Of a DNA stretch of 64,000 bases, positions 30,735 through 41,160 are shown one piece after another. Below the pieces are notes generated by a model. The model did not search any database and was not told the DNA's origin. It saw nothing but the letters and a program-made list of their open reading frames with translations. Made by a program: the position numbers and the translations under genes. The DNA lies in contig JASPKZ010003414.1 of the NCBI GenBank assembly GCA_030220185.1, positions 1 through 64,000 on the forward strand, given 5' to 3'. This stretch comes from Diploptera punctata (lineage: Eukaryota; Arthropoda; Insecta; Blattodea; Blaberidae). How positions within the stretch are numbered: position 1 is the stretch's first letter; each line of letters opens with the position of its first letter.

Positions 30735-32500
30735 TCTTCTTCTTCTTCCTTTCCAGGATTAGGTCAATGCAACCTGTTCCGGTCTCTAGTCCATCGTTTC
30801 CTTGGCCGTGCCAAATATATTTTCCATGCTGTTACTAGGTGTTGATTATTTTGGGTAATGTTGTAATGTCCATTCTGTCTAAATGTTATTTCCATCGGTA
30901 TTTGTGCTCTTCTAGTTTATCGAGTATTGAAAATATCTCCGGTTCATTTCTTATTGTTTCATTATGTATTCTTAAAAAATCATTTCAGTGGCTTCAATGT
31001 GTGAGAAATCTTTTTGTTTTAAGTACCCAAGATTCAGGTCCATATAAAAGAACAAGAACGGCCATAATTTTATAAAACCTGAGCTGAGTTTCTCTTCGAG
31101 TCTTTCGGAGAGTTCACCTTATGCTGCCACACATCACTTTATGTCGGTTTAATTTATTAAGTATATCAAAATCATAGCTATATGCTATATCTGAACAAAG
31201 ATATATAAAATGTGCTATATGATTTATTATTTAATTATTGATTACTATTTTTGATCTGACTGGCACTTTGCCCTGTAAAGTCACAATTTTAGTTCTTGAA
31301 GATGAGTCTTCAAGATAATAATAGAGTTATAATTTATTCAATGTGTAAATGGCTCTTTGTAAATCATCCTCTGACTTCTGTATCATTACCAGAGCGTCTG
31401 CATACATTAAAATATTCATATAAATTTCGTTATTAATTTGATTTCCTATTGAACTTGATTTATTTTCCATTTTCATATAACCTCGTCAAAAAATAGGTAT
31501 TAAACAATATAGGTGATAATGTACACCCTTGTCCAACTCCTTGATTTATTAAAAATTATCTAAATTAAGGATAATGTTCGTGCCATTATAAAGACTTTTT
31601 ATTCCTTCTATAAGTTGGGCCGGGTACTCTCTTGGCTTCATTATTTCCCATAATTTTCTTTTTATCACCTTATCAAAGTCTTTTTCAAGATCAACAAAAG
31701 CTAAATATGTGGGTAAATTAAATGCTCGTCTCTTTTCTATTATCTATCTCTTAGTGAATATATTGTCAGGGCAGGACCTTCCTTGTCTAAAACCATTATG
31801 TTCTTCTAAAAGCAATGCATCTGTTGTTGATTTTTAAGTAATATCTCTCCATTTATTTTATATACAGAGTTCAAAATACTCATGCACCTGGTTGAGTGGT
31901 AGACAAGGCCTTAAGCCCTTAACTCTGCCAGGTAAAATAAAGCTATTATTATTATTATTATTTACTTGTTTTATTTCTATCTCATTTTTTAAAAATTGTT
32001 TTAGTATTTGCAATGTGCCATGTTTTGGGAATTTCTTTGTTTAACCAACACATATTAAATACGTGTAATAAATAATCTTAATTTTATTAACAAACCTCCG
32101 TATTTCAAAAGTTCTGCATTTATACTATCAGGTGATTTTCTGCATTTCAATTTTCTTATTGACATTTCTAATTCATCCAATGTGATTAAATCGCATCCAT
32201 CAAATGTATTACTTACTGAAGTGTGAGATTGTTCATTCTTATTAAACCATAACTGTTTATAATCTTCAACCCATATTTTTGGTTCAATAACATTTATATT
32301 CGCAGTATCTTTTTCTGATTTATTTATATTTATGCAAAATCTTGCCTGCTATGTACATCATATTCAACATCTCCTATACATTTCTCCCAACTCTCTCTAA
32401 GTGTTATCTGCACTAGCGATTTAGCAAAATTCCTTCCCTATATATATTTTTGTCTTGATTCGCCATCATTTTTTGTAACAAAATGCAATATTTTCTTTTT
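30735..32500 (-). mobile_element. LINE-B-like element, long but decayed
   Basis: Minus-strand remnants run in order from the linker and RT fingers (near 32400-31900), through VGQGCTLSPILFNTYF (about 31550-31500) and a worn active-site box with SEDDLQRAIYTLNKL (about 31400-31330), to the C-terminal region and a (GAA)n tail at 30735-30750. No frame is intact. The plus-strand 78-codon frame at 30839-31075 is a shadow. A foreign retroposon tail interrupts it at 31882-31966. Confidence 0.7.
31882..31966 (+). mobile_element. Retroposon 3' tail with hairpin and (ATT)n
   Basis: CCTGGTTGAGTGGTAGACAA, then AAGGCCTTAAG-CCTTAACTC, TGCCAGG, an AATAAA signal and an ATT run. The same block with the same tail stands at 49049-49143. 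The outer CCTGG/CCAGG and inner palindrome can form a hairpin, likely the 3' recognition end of a LINE or a SINE that uses it. Confidence 0.65.
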
Positions 32501-32699
32501 TTTTTTGGTTTTTCACGAATAGCATTCGATATCTGAGTGTCAAATTTAAGTCCTCGTTTTCTTTACCGAATCTTTTGTTTGCCAGTCGTTTCTTGCGCTG
32601 CTCTAATAACACAATTTTGTATATTTCCCCATTCTTTTGTCACATAATTTACAGTTAGAACTTTTATAAAACTACATTTACAACAAACATCCAGACAAA

Positions 32700-33664
32700 T
32701 TCCTCGATTTCATCTAATGAAATTCAGATTTTATTTTTCACTCACAGATTAATTCCACCTCCTACCGCAGCTGCCCCATCACATGAGGCAACCAAAGAAG
32801 GTTATTTTAAATTAAAGAAACCCCAAAACCCTTATACTCCTGTCCGGCAGCCCTGTAATTTTATCACAATAAAACAATCACTCCTACATTATTACTGCCA
32901 CCGAAACTCCTAAACGAGCGGAGAAAAAACTGCGAGTCCAAACTCGGTCAGTCCAACCCTTCCCTGTTTCCGTACAGACACAGATGGCGCTTGAGGACAT
33001 TCAGACATTGTTGAGTGAATTTCAAAATCCAATGGAGCGCTTTTTGTTCCTGTCAGATCTAGTGAATATGTGTTTTGAAGGCAATGTGTAATTATACCAC
33101 GGAAGACATCTTAATATCATGTCATTTAATGCCAATGGAATAACCAAACATATTTATGAGTTTGAAATACTTATTCAAGAGAGAGATACTGACATTCTCA
33201 TACTAAATGACACCAATCATGAACCTAAAAATAGGTTTCAAATCTCTTAACTATTACTTTTGTCGTTTCGACCGTCTTGATGATATTCTTGGAAGTATTG
33301 CCATATGCATAAAAAAATCCATAAGCCACTGATTGGCAACAAATTCTAGGCTTCAATGTACTGAAGTCAGTAGAATATTAGTCCCAATTTGCCCTAATGA
33401 AATTACTTTTGTTGTTTCAATTTACAAATCTTCAACCAGGTTGCTAACCAGGCACGACCTTACTGCTCTAAATCCAGTCTCTCTCGGATATTTTCTTGCG
33501 GAGATTTTAATTTCAAACATCCTTACAGGAACTGTAGTGCTAAAAAGGTTTCATCTGTAATCCTTCAGAATCTCTGCTAACTTCACAGTATTGAAATATC
33601 TGCTCCAAGGGAACATACATTCTTTCCAACACAACCATCGACATCTGTTCTGATATATTTAATA
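32700..33664 (+). mobile_element. Jockey-like LINE, 5' part (ORF1 end and endonuclease)
   Basis: 32985-33092 ends a first frame (LEDIQTLLSEFQNPMERFLF, then NMCFEGNV and stop). From about 33110 the endonuclease begins as LNIMSFNANGITKHIYEFEI, then ERDTDILIL, with later fragments ITFVVSIYKSSTRLLTRHDL and CGDFNFKHPY (the GDFN box of APE-type nucleases). Frameshifts separate them. The copy is cut at 33664 by a Helitron-like element, and beyond that only its C-terminus resumes. Confidence 0.75.
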
Positions 33665-34517
33665 CTAGCGTACCCGGCAGACGTTGTCCTGCCCGAAAGT
33701 TCAATTCTCATTTCATGGGCGGACAATAAAAATATGTTACTTTTTTACCATAAAATTCAGCAATTAGGACATAATTAGATATTATTAAATAAGTTCGCAA
33801 GAAAACCTCTTAAAGCCTTCTGTTGCGGCTCAAGAAGTGTGAATGATGACGTCACACAATCATGAACATTAGAATTGTATCCTCCCTTGCAGATAAGTTA
33901 AGAACCGTCATATAACAATTATATTAGTGTGAAAAAAAATATTAATTGATGAGAGTGAGTCAAAACAGTTTTTTTTCAGCTAGATTTCATTTCTGACCCA
34001 CTGCACCGGCCCCATACTGGCCGACAATCCATGAGAAAAATTTCTTCCCCATAGAGACTCGAACCAGCGTAAGTCCAGTAGTTCTGCGCCAAGACTTCTT
34101 GCCTTAACCACTCGGCTACGGTGCGAGACTCTTGGTATCAATGAAAGACAAAAATGGTTATTGTGAGTTATCCGTAAGAGATAAACATATGCTGTCGAGG
34201 ACTTTTTTTTTAGCTTTTTGAGATATTCAATTCTGTGTACATTAATTTTGTGTATTTTTTATGGTTTAGGCAGCGTAAGCCATTAAAGCGTCCAAAGAGC
34301 TACTTTTTTCACGTTTTCCACTACAAAGGGCGATTTTTAAGGGTGTAGGAGTTGAGTATCACAACACTCTTACAGCCTATGTTCATCCCGGGAATCTCCT
34401 GAACATTTTGCAAAAAAACCCCATCACAATCAGATCAACGGTATGGCCGCGCATAAAGTACGAACAAACAAACAAATATACAAACAAACAAACAAACATT
34501 AATTTTTATATATAAGA
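33665..34517 (-). mobile_element. Helitron-like element, copy 3, with tRNA-like insert
   Basis: On the minus strand it starts A|TC at 34517 (TCTTATATATAAAAATTAATG-like, then TTTG repeats) and ends CCGGGTACGCTAG|T at 33665. Just inside the 3' end a hairpin GGCAG...CTGCC is seen, as Helitrons carry. The first 370 bases match the copies at 2027 and 62710. The 3' half differs and contains a tRNA-like sequence (34030-34128). 853 bp, no proteins. It sits inside the jockey-like LINE. Confidence 0.65.
34030..34128 (-). other. tRNA-like sequence inside Helitron-like copy 3
   Basis: Minus strand: GCACCGTAGCCGAGTGGTTA (A box) and GCTGGTTCGAGTCTC (B box) at tRNA spacing. The sister Helitron-like copies lack it, so it was probably captured or inserted here. 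A tRNA pseudogene or SINE head. Confidence 0.5.
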
Positions 34518-34980
34518 TTGTAGGACATGCAAAGTTTAAATCTTTTCTAAAAATGTTTCATATTCCATCTAAAAATGGATATATATCGTCCTGTGGTAAC
34601 GATGAACAAACAGTTGAACGCCTCATTTTAGACTGTCCATCTCATGGATATAAGAGATACATTCTAGATATTCATTTAACTGAATGTAATCAAGTATTAC
34701 ACCATTCAATAACTGGTATTTTAAAAAGAAAATATTGTTACACGGAATTTAAAGCAATTGTTAATCACTAATTTCAGCACATTATCATTCATCTTATTAC
34801 TACTTATTTTATAAGTTTTCATTTCATATGTTCTTATTTCGTTCATTTGTTATTTTTGTTTCATTTACATTTTGTAATTATGCGGGCAGTTTTCTTTTAT
34901 ATGTAACTACAGCCCTAACATACATTTGTGAAACAGGGCTCCAAATCTTGGAGATTTAATATATAAATAATAATATTGTT
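34518..34980 (+). mobile_element. Jockey-like LINE, C-terminal part
   Basis: The frame 34553-34771 reads MFHIPSKNGYISSCGNDEQT, VERLILDCPSHGYKRYILD and GILKRKYCYTEFKAIVNH. The CG-ndEQTVEHLLxxCP pattern is the terminal zinc-knuckle-like domain of jockey/R1-type LINEs. A non-coding 3' end follows to about 34980. The reverse transcriptase that should lie between this and 33664 is missing. Confidence 0.75.
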
Positions 34981-35063
34981 AATTTGTTAACATGTCTGAA
35001 GAAGGTACAGTGTACCAAAACAGCTGTCACTGAATTATATCTTAATAAATATGAAAATCAAAT
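34981..35063 (+). other. Hammerhead-like fold and AT-rich end
   Basis: CTGAAGA at 34996-35002, then GGTAC-AGT-GTACC (a perfect 5-bp hairpin), then CAAAAC. This follows the hammerhead order CTGANGA, helix II, GAAA, but the last box is CAAAA. It resembles worn 3' ends of Penelope-like elements. Confidence 0.3.
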
Positions 35064-36068
35064 AAAACTAAGTTTTATTTTTATTTAATTAATAATAATA
35101 TTGTGCTGTCAAAAAGTCCTTATCTCTCCACAAATCACTACCATTAGAGACGATCTCGATTTCGAACACGCATCTATACTCCTTATAGTCATTGCCCCGC
35201 GATTCCACACTCAGAGAGCACACATCCACTGACAGAAATATACACACATGTATAACCACTGAATTAAGTCAACACTTGCTCTCCACTCCACAGAACTTAA
35301 GACGGCATTCAAAACTTCCAGGCGACGATTAAAAGCAGGTATTAAAGTTTGTCTAACTTGGACAGTTTATACTTGATCACACAAATATAGTGAAACCCAC
35401 ACTTCAAAATTATTTAATTCAAAGCGTTATTATCCGCGAATATATACATGTTTTTTTCTCTTACGAATAATACTCAACAATCGATATACTCATTTAATGC
35501 GGATGCGATTACATGAACTCTACCATAACCGTTGGGAAGAATCATTGATTCAAAAAACATAGACTTCACTCCATCCTGACAAATTATTAAACGAATAAGA
35601 GCCAGCAGAGCTACAACTCTTCCCTCTGCTCTAGGAACCAATGGAATTTGGGTCTATCACCCTAGTGATACGGCCCATGTTCTTACCACACATCTTGAAA
35701 ATCCTACATGAGCTCACCAGACAAGTTCACGAAGGTGAGATAAACTAAACAGTCACTTCATCTCTTGCAAACCCTATAGGTATACATCATTTCCGGTACT
35801 TACTTCATTGGAATCAAAATTATTGCGACATGAAATCTGCAGAACTACGAAGACGTATTGTTAGAGCCCTAGAAATCAATAAATGTCAACATACTATACT
35901 GTCTGAGGAATAACTTGAGACGACTGCCTACTTCTTTTAGCTGGAGATAGGAGTAGGATTTGTTGTCGTCTGGACATGGAAGGTATTATACCACTGTCAT
36001 GGACCCCGCAAAGCAGCTCCTGTGCGAAAGAAAGGGTGAGTACCTGTTGCTGTTTCTAAAATCCTGTC
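35064..36068. other. Unassigned DNA with a possible LINE scrap
   Basis: Around 35540-35720, broken plus-strand frames read KRIRASRATTLPSALGTNG and VYHPSDTAH, which may be the front of a LINE reverse transcriptase, but support is weak. Nothing else recognised. Confidence 0.3.
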
Positions 36069-36383
36069 TCAGGTTGTTCCTTTTAGACTATACAACGAGT
36101 AAAGCAAGAATTTGATATCGCCTGAATGGACATATATCGTGGTTCTTATTTTGAATGTTTGTGAATCTTTTTGATACAAGTAAACTTTAAGAGTTGATTG
36201 CGGGATTTCAGGGCCGGTAAACATAATATTAAGAGATTTCGGGTTATATGACCGTGATCCCTGACTTGAGATTCTTCCAGACGTTTCTCCCTCGACTGCG
36301 GAGGGCATCGTCAGTGGGCGAGTACTTCTAGATATTGTTCCCTGGTCGGAGGCTCGACTGTGAATTTCAGAGTCATGGACCAT
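36069..36383 (-). other. Unassigned frame overlapping a hammerhead-core motif
   Basis: A 104-codon minus-strand frame with no recognised domain. It contains 36280-36314, where the RNA would read CUGACGA, a CCCUC/GAGGG helix, then GAAAC-GUC: the conserved core of a hammerhead ribozyme. The open frame may therefore be incidental to a structured RNA end of a retroelement. Confidence 0.35.
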
Positions 36384-36899
36384 GGCAACATAGCTACATA
36401 TAGTATAAACTCATAAGTGTTTCTACCATAAATAGGTCTTCATAACACGTATGTAAACTAAGTTTAATTCATTTGTACTGTATATCCATCTTCATCCATA
36501 TCCATGTAGAGAGTGGTCTACTCTGATTCCAGGATTGCGCGACTCCCTACAGAATGGCATGACATGGGTTTCGTGAAGTAGTTTTACGGAACATGAAAGA
36601 ACCTCAAGACTGAATAATGAGGCCTGTCACCCCCTTTATCGCTCTTTCAAGAATAAAATTAAATAGGAACGTTAAAGAGTATCGTGGAATAAAGCAATAA
36701 TAATCTCACATACAACTATATATTTTAAGAGCCTTGAACAATGTTGACGATGGAATATTATCAGATGTTATTTTGTGTAGAATACGTGAATCAGGAATCA
36801 GCCTGTTGAACTAATTTAAGATAAATATTTAGAAACATTGCAGTCTATAGCGTCTGAAAAAGTTGGTCACTAAATTAAATACCATGAATTAAAATAATA
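36384..36899. other. Unassigned AT-rich DNA
   Basis: No coding sequence or repeat recognised. Confidence 0.45.
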
Positions 36900-37060
36900 A
36901 TCTTCTTCTTCTTCCTTTTCTTCTTCACTTCACGACCTGGGCAAAATGCCTGTTCCGCCTCACATTTGTTCTGTCCATCTTTTTACTGGCCTTCCTACAT
37001 TCCTTGAAACTCTTGGCTAGTATTTAAATGCTGATTTTGGTAATATTATTACGTTCATTC
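36900..37060 (-). mobile_element. LINE-B-like 3' end
   Basis: Plus-strand TTCTTC repeats (36903-36930) are an inverted (GAA)n tail, followed by sequence matching the C-terminal coding end of LINE-B-like copies (compare 30735-30820). Short and decayed. Confidence 0.55.
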
Positions 37061-37544
37061 TCCAAACTCATGAATTGAAATAATAATCATTATTAGCAGA
37101 ATTTATTTCACGATTCCGATGACTGACTTTCGCTAGTATTGACTGTACGTTAGTGATTGCGAAGGGGTAGGATGGAGAGTATCACATGTTTGCATACCCA
37201 TCGGGCTATTCTTTTATAATATAAACATTAGGAAGCAACAGGTATAAGGTACACAATACAATAAAATATACTTATGTTATGCATTGCTTACAAGATAATG
37301 AAACGTTTTAGGATAAAGATTGCTCTATAGAAAGCACATTTATTTTCGTTTTGGGTGGCATTTCATTACACGTAAGATCAGGTATGCGCAATATCAACAA
37401 TCTACGTACTCTACAGTCACTCCACTTGTTTACTAAATGAAGCGTTGTTTACTGGGTCTGTCTTTTTAAATGACAGAGCTCTCTTCATAGTCCGGTAGGT
37501 ACGTGATATTCCCTATTCCACTCCCTCGTGCGCTTTCTCGTATA
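37061..37544. other. Unassigned DNA
   Basis: Flanking DNA of the hAT-type element; no features recognised. Confidence 0.45.
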
Positions 37545-37552
37545 GTCTATAC

Positions 37553-38091
37553 CAGGGATCACCAATTGGCGGACCGCGGTCCGGATCCGTATCCTGGGGC
37601 TTTGGTTTCCAGACCGGTTAAATATCGAATTAATATAATCTTTAAAAACCGGTTAAAGAGCAAATACAATCAGTTGCACTAAATTTCACGTCATTACAGA
37701 ATTGTTGTTGGCTCGGTTGGCAGTACTGTTTATAGTCGGAGATTTGATTGAAGATGAACGGGATTCCTTTAGAAACCTGGTATCGTGAAAAACAAGAAAT
37801 TTGTGAAGTGAGATATTTAAATATTACTCTGACCATATGTTAAATTTATCATAAACTTATTAATAATTATTAAAATGAATAACTATGTACTACTGTGATG
37901 TATCCTTTTAGTGTTTAGCGTGTGTCTTGTTTAATTTGTCCAATTCACACCCATAACACAATTTAAATAATTTCCTTATAATATTAATTAATAATAAAAG
38001 CTTCGTATGTTTAATGAACTGTGGTTCCGGACCTCAACTGAATTTATTACTTTGAAAATGGACCACCATGAAATCTAATTGGTGACCCCTA
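37553..38091. mobile_element. hAT-type MITE with 8-bp target duplication
   Basis: Left end CAGGGATCACCAATTGGCGG, right end AATTGGTGACCCCTA, an inverted pair typical of hAT elements. GTCTATAC stands on both sides (37545-37552 and 38092-38099), the 8-bp duplication expected for hAT. 539 bp. The minus-strand 64-codon frame inside has no transposase motif. The last base of the right end (A for G) is the only terminal mismatch. Confidence 0.88.
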
Positions 38092-38099
38092 GTCTATAC

Positions 38100-38654
38100 C
38101 AATACAAGTAAGGCATCGACATTGTGGAACAGATCCCGCTCTCCGGTAATGATATTTAGTTAGTGTTTTATTTAATTACACTCATTTTCAGCTTATGACA
38201 CTAGCGTCACAATTCAAACCTAGGGCAAAAAATAACTTATATGAGGTTAGAGTTTCATTTACGAGCTGTAAATCTATCATTCCCTTCCAAAACAAACTTT
38301 ACACAGGACTTTTAAGTTTTGAACCAGATCTTGTTTGAACCCAGGAAATGAGGAAGCAGTTGGGTGTGTGGTAAAGAATGCTGACATTGATATGAAACTA
38401 TATTACTTGATGGTCCAAGGCAACATTTATTAAATTAAAAAGATAAATTGATCATCTTAATGTGGATGATGAAATTATTTTCGTAATTTACTACTTTATT
38501 GATTAAATCTGTCTCTAGCGTCCCGACACTCAGATTGATCAACTGAAGAAGACTGTCTACAGAAGAGCCAGTAATGTGTTCTCACTATAGGCTTCGGGAG
38601 CGACCCTTGGAATGGTAGTGGTTTAAGGCTCCCAACTTTTTAGTCAATCGGCAT
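38100..38654. other. Unassigned DNA
   Basis: No coding sequence or element ends recognised. CAACTGAAGAAGACTGTC near 38530 resembles the start of a retroelement hammerhead-like box, but nothing supports it downstream. Confidence 0.4.
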
Positions 38655-38872
38655 AAGATGTCAGCTGAGTTATCAGCCCTGCTTGACGGCCGCTTTTACA
38701 CCCAAAACAAGAATCTGGTACTCATTTCCGTTAGTCCATACCAGGATCAGGTGCCGCAAGAGGGTTTAGATCATTTTAAGAATCCTGATCCACCAGGATT
38801 CGAACCCCCTACCTTCTGGATAGTAGTGTACTACCTTAATCAACTATGCTACAACGTGCCCCCATTGAAGAG
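38655..38872 (-). mobile_element. tRNA-derived SINE copy
   Basis: The minus strand opens GGGGCACGTTGTAGCATAGT with an A-box-like TAGCATAGTTGATTAAGG and a strong B box GGGTTCGAATCCTGG, then about 130 bases of body. Not clearly one of SINE-1 to 3. Confidence 0.6.
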
Positions 38873-39039
38873 CCAGTAGTCAAACCAAATTCCCATAATA
38901 TATTGCACTTTGTCATTCAAAAAAGCATTTCAATTTAATAATTTGAAATGAATGAATTATTTTCTCCATAATATTTAATTTCAGTAACTGTAACCACATC
39001 AGTATTCTGTACTGTTTTTAATAAGTTTTCTATTTAATA

Positions 39040-39328
39040 CAAAGAGAGAATAACAGACAGGCGAAAGGAGAAAATTGGATTACATTGATCTACATGATGT
39101 TTAAGAAAAACAAATTTAACGAAGGTATGTGGTACGAATAAGAAATGAAAGCGGAGCAAGGAAATGCCTTGTAAATCTAGAGGGAAAGCGCCCAGTAGCA
39201 AGGCATTAATGGGGTGGGAGAATAACACGAGGGCTGTGAATTATACAGCGAATGATTGTAAAATATTAGCTTTTATCCGCACGTCCAAGAATATCCGGGT
39301 TAGATAATGCTAAAAGTTAGTATGTGTA
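39040..39328 (+). mobile_element. LINE-A 3' end, heavily decayed
   Basis: Recognisable by the order of worn LINE-A blocks: GAGAATAACAGACAGGCGAA, GAGGGAAAGCGCCCAGTAGC, GTGGGAGAATAACA, then the end region. No open frame. Confidence 0.65.
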
Positions 39329-40203
39329 TTATTAAATAATTTAATACTTTTATATGGACTGAGATACCGTAAATTTTTGAATTCAATATGCCGAGAAATC
39401 GCTGTTTCTTTTTATTTTGAGAATACAAATTGAGCGTGATTTATTTAAAACTCTTAACGTAAGAGAAGAGGTAAAAAGAGAAAATATTTATTGAAAACAA
39501 GTATAATATTTCTGGATTAATGTGAAAAATAATAACACTGTACTATTCATACGTTTTACAAAGTATATTGTAGATTTCACTACGTTACTTATGCTTCTAT
39601 AAAGTTGAATGCGTGTTACATATTTTATTTCCAAAAGGCGGATTTTCTTTCCCTCGCCTCTCTTCCCTGAGTACACGTGGGATATATTGATTTTATGGAA
39701 GGTTCGGTAGTCATCATCACTTAGATGGACTGGAAACTGCCATTATTGTAATCTCTTCGCCATTTACCTTCACTTTGTAAGTCCTAGGAACAAATCAAAC
39801 TCTTGAAATGTCCCTCATATTTCATCATAAATGACCGTTTACATCTGCACAGGCTCTTAAATTCAGTCTATTGTGCCATATTTGCACTACAGATCTATAG
39901 AATAAGCCGTTTTAGAGGTATTCACACAATGGCAATACTTCAAGCATTCTTAGTCTATTGAAATATTTTCACTGTTCTGTCCATCTGTTGAAGTTACCTC
40001 AAAACATTAATAGGCCATATTCTCGAAACTAACAACTACCAACAGTTGTAATATTATCGATTTAAGAACACCATATACATCAATGACGGTACGTTTGGGT
40101 GTACCACTTTTATTAATATGTTTGTTAATTAATTAATTTCTCAACAAATATAATCTGCTACAAAAACATGCAACATTTCCTATTTATATGAGAATATGAG
40201 AAT

Positions 40204-40236
<33 letters not shown>

Positions 40237-40344
40237 CCTATATATCTTGTCTTGTAAACCCATGTTTTCCCCTAACAGATTTAGGCGCTCTCCTCCTACA
40301 AGGAAGAATTTGAACGTACTAATTTAGTTACACTTGTTTTCGTA
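39329..40344. other. Unassigned AT-rich DNA with (TA)n tract
   Basis: 40205-40236 is a (TA)n microsatellite. No genes recognised. Confidence 0.45.
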
Positions 40345-40442
40345 TAGATGTCATTTGAGTGGTCCGTGGTCAGCGTTCCGCCTCATACTGACATCTAGGA
40401 AACCAAGGTAGTACTAGGATGGGAAACTTCGGTAAATTTTCC
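40345..40442 (+). pseudogene. Possible 5S rRNA-derived sequence
   Basis: GGTAGTACTAGGATGGGAAA resembles the box C region of eukaryotic 5S rRNA (GGTTAGTACTTGGATGGG). The upstream bases fit only loosely. Could be a 5S pseudogene or the head of a 5S-derived SINE. Low confidence. Confidence 0.3.
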
Positions 40443-40481
40443 TTAGATACCTTTTCATTCAGACTTAAGAATCTTTTACGA

Positions 40482-40556
40482 GCCTGAAAATCTTTAGACT
40501 CGGGACCCACGGCTTAAAGTCCCTCCCGGAGGACTTGCTCCTTAGATTTTTCCATA
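40482..40556 (-). mobile_element. SINE-2 body fragment
   Basis: Plus-strand TTTTACGAGCCTGAAAATC and AGACTCGGGACC match the inverted SINE-2 body at 24777. The tRNA-like head is missing. Confidence 0.55.
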
Positions 40557-40834
40557 TATGTATATATATCGTAACACAGATAAATTTGAATTTGTGTTGT
40601 TTTATGAATAAGTATAATCCCAGGACGAGGAATTGGCTGTAACAGTAAAAACCATTAAACTTGTAATTAGAATTTAAAGTAAAGAAATTCTATTTAAGAA
40701 TGTTAAGAATATAGGCTATTATGATTTTGAATTTGATTAAAAAAATATTTTTACGGTAGTTAGGACTATATATTAATATATTAATATATTATATTATATA
40801 TTATTATACATTATAAAACATGTTTTAAATATTT

Positions 40835-41160
40835 TCAGCTTAACATTTTTGAAGGGAGGTGGGACGTCAAGAGTCCCTGTAATGCTTAGTAGTACGTATT
40901 TCCAGAATTGAGACGATGTTTAATTTCTACGCACATCTCATTCCTATTTGTAATTATTGTTCCTAGATACTTGAAATCAGCCACTTCTTTAAAATGTTCT
41001 TCATTTGTCATTACATTTTCTTTATCTACATTATAGAACGCATTTCTATGAATGAACATATTTTTAGTTTCATTGATGTTTACTTCCAGTCCAAATTTCT
41101 TAATGTTTCTCAGTGTTGGCCCTTAGTATCTCCTCGCTATCGCTCAATAATACTACGTTG
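40835..41160 (-). mobile_element. LINE-A RT fragment
   Basis: Minus-strand sequence colinear with the RT palm-thumb region of LINE-A (compare 4140-4470), from the box after YADD to the start of the C-terminal domain. Stops throughout. It ends at an AT-rich tract near 41165. Confidence 0.75.

Noticed and set aside
36069..36383. 104-codon host gene
   Set aside because: No domain, and it overlaps a structured hammerhead-core motif on the same strand, better explained as a retroelement end.
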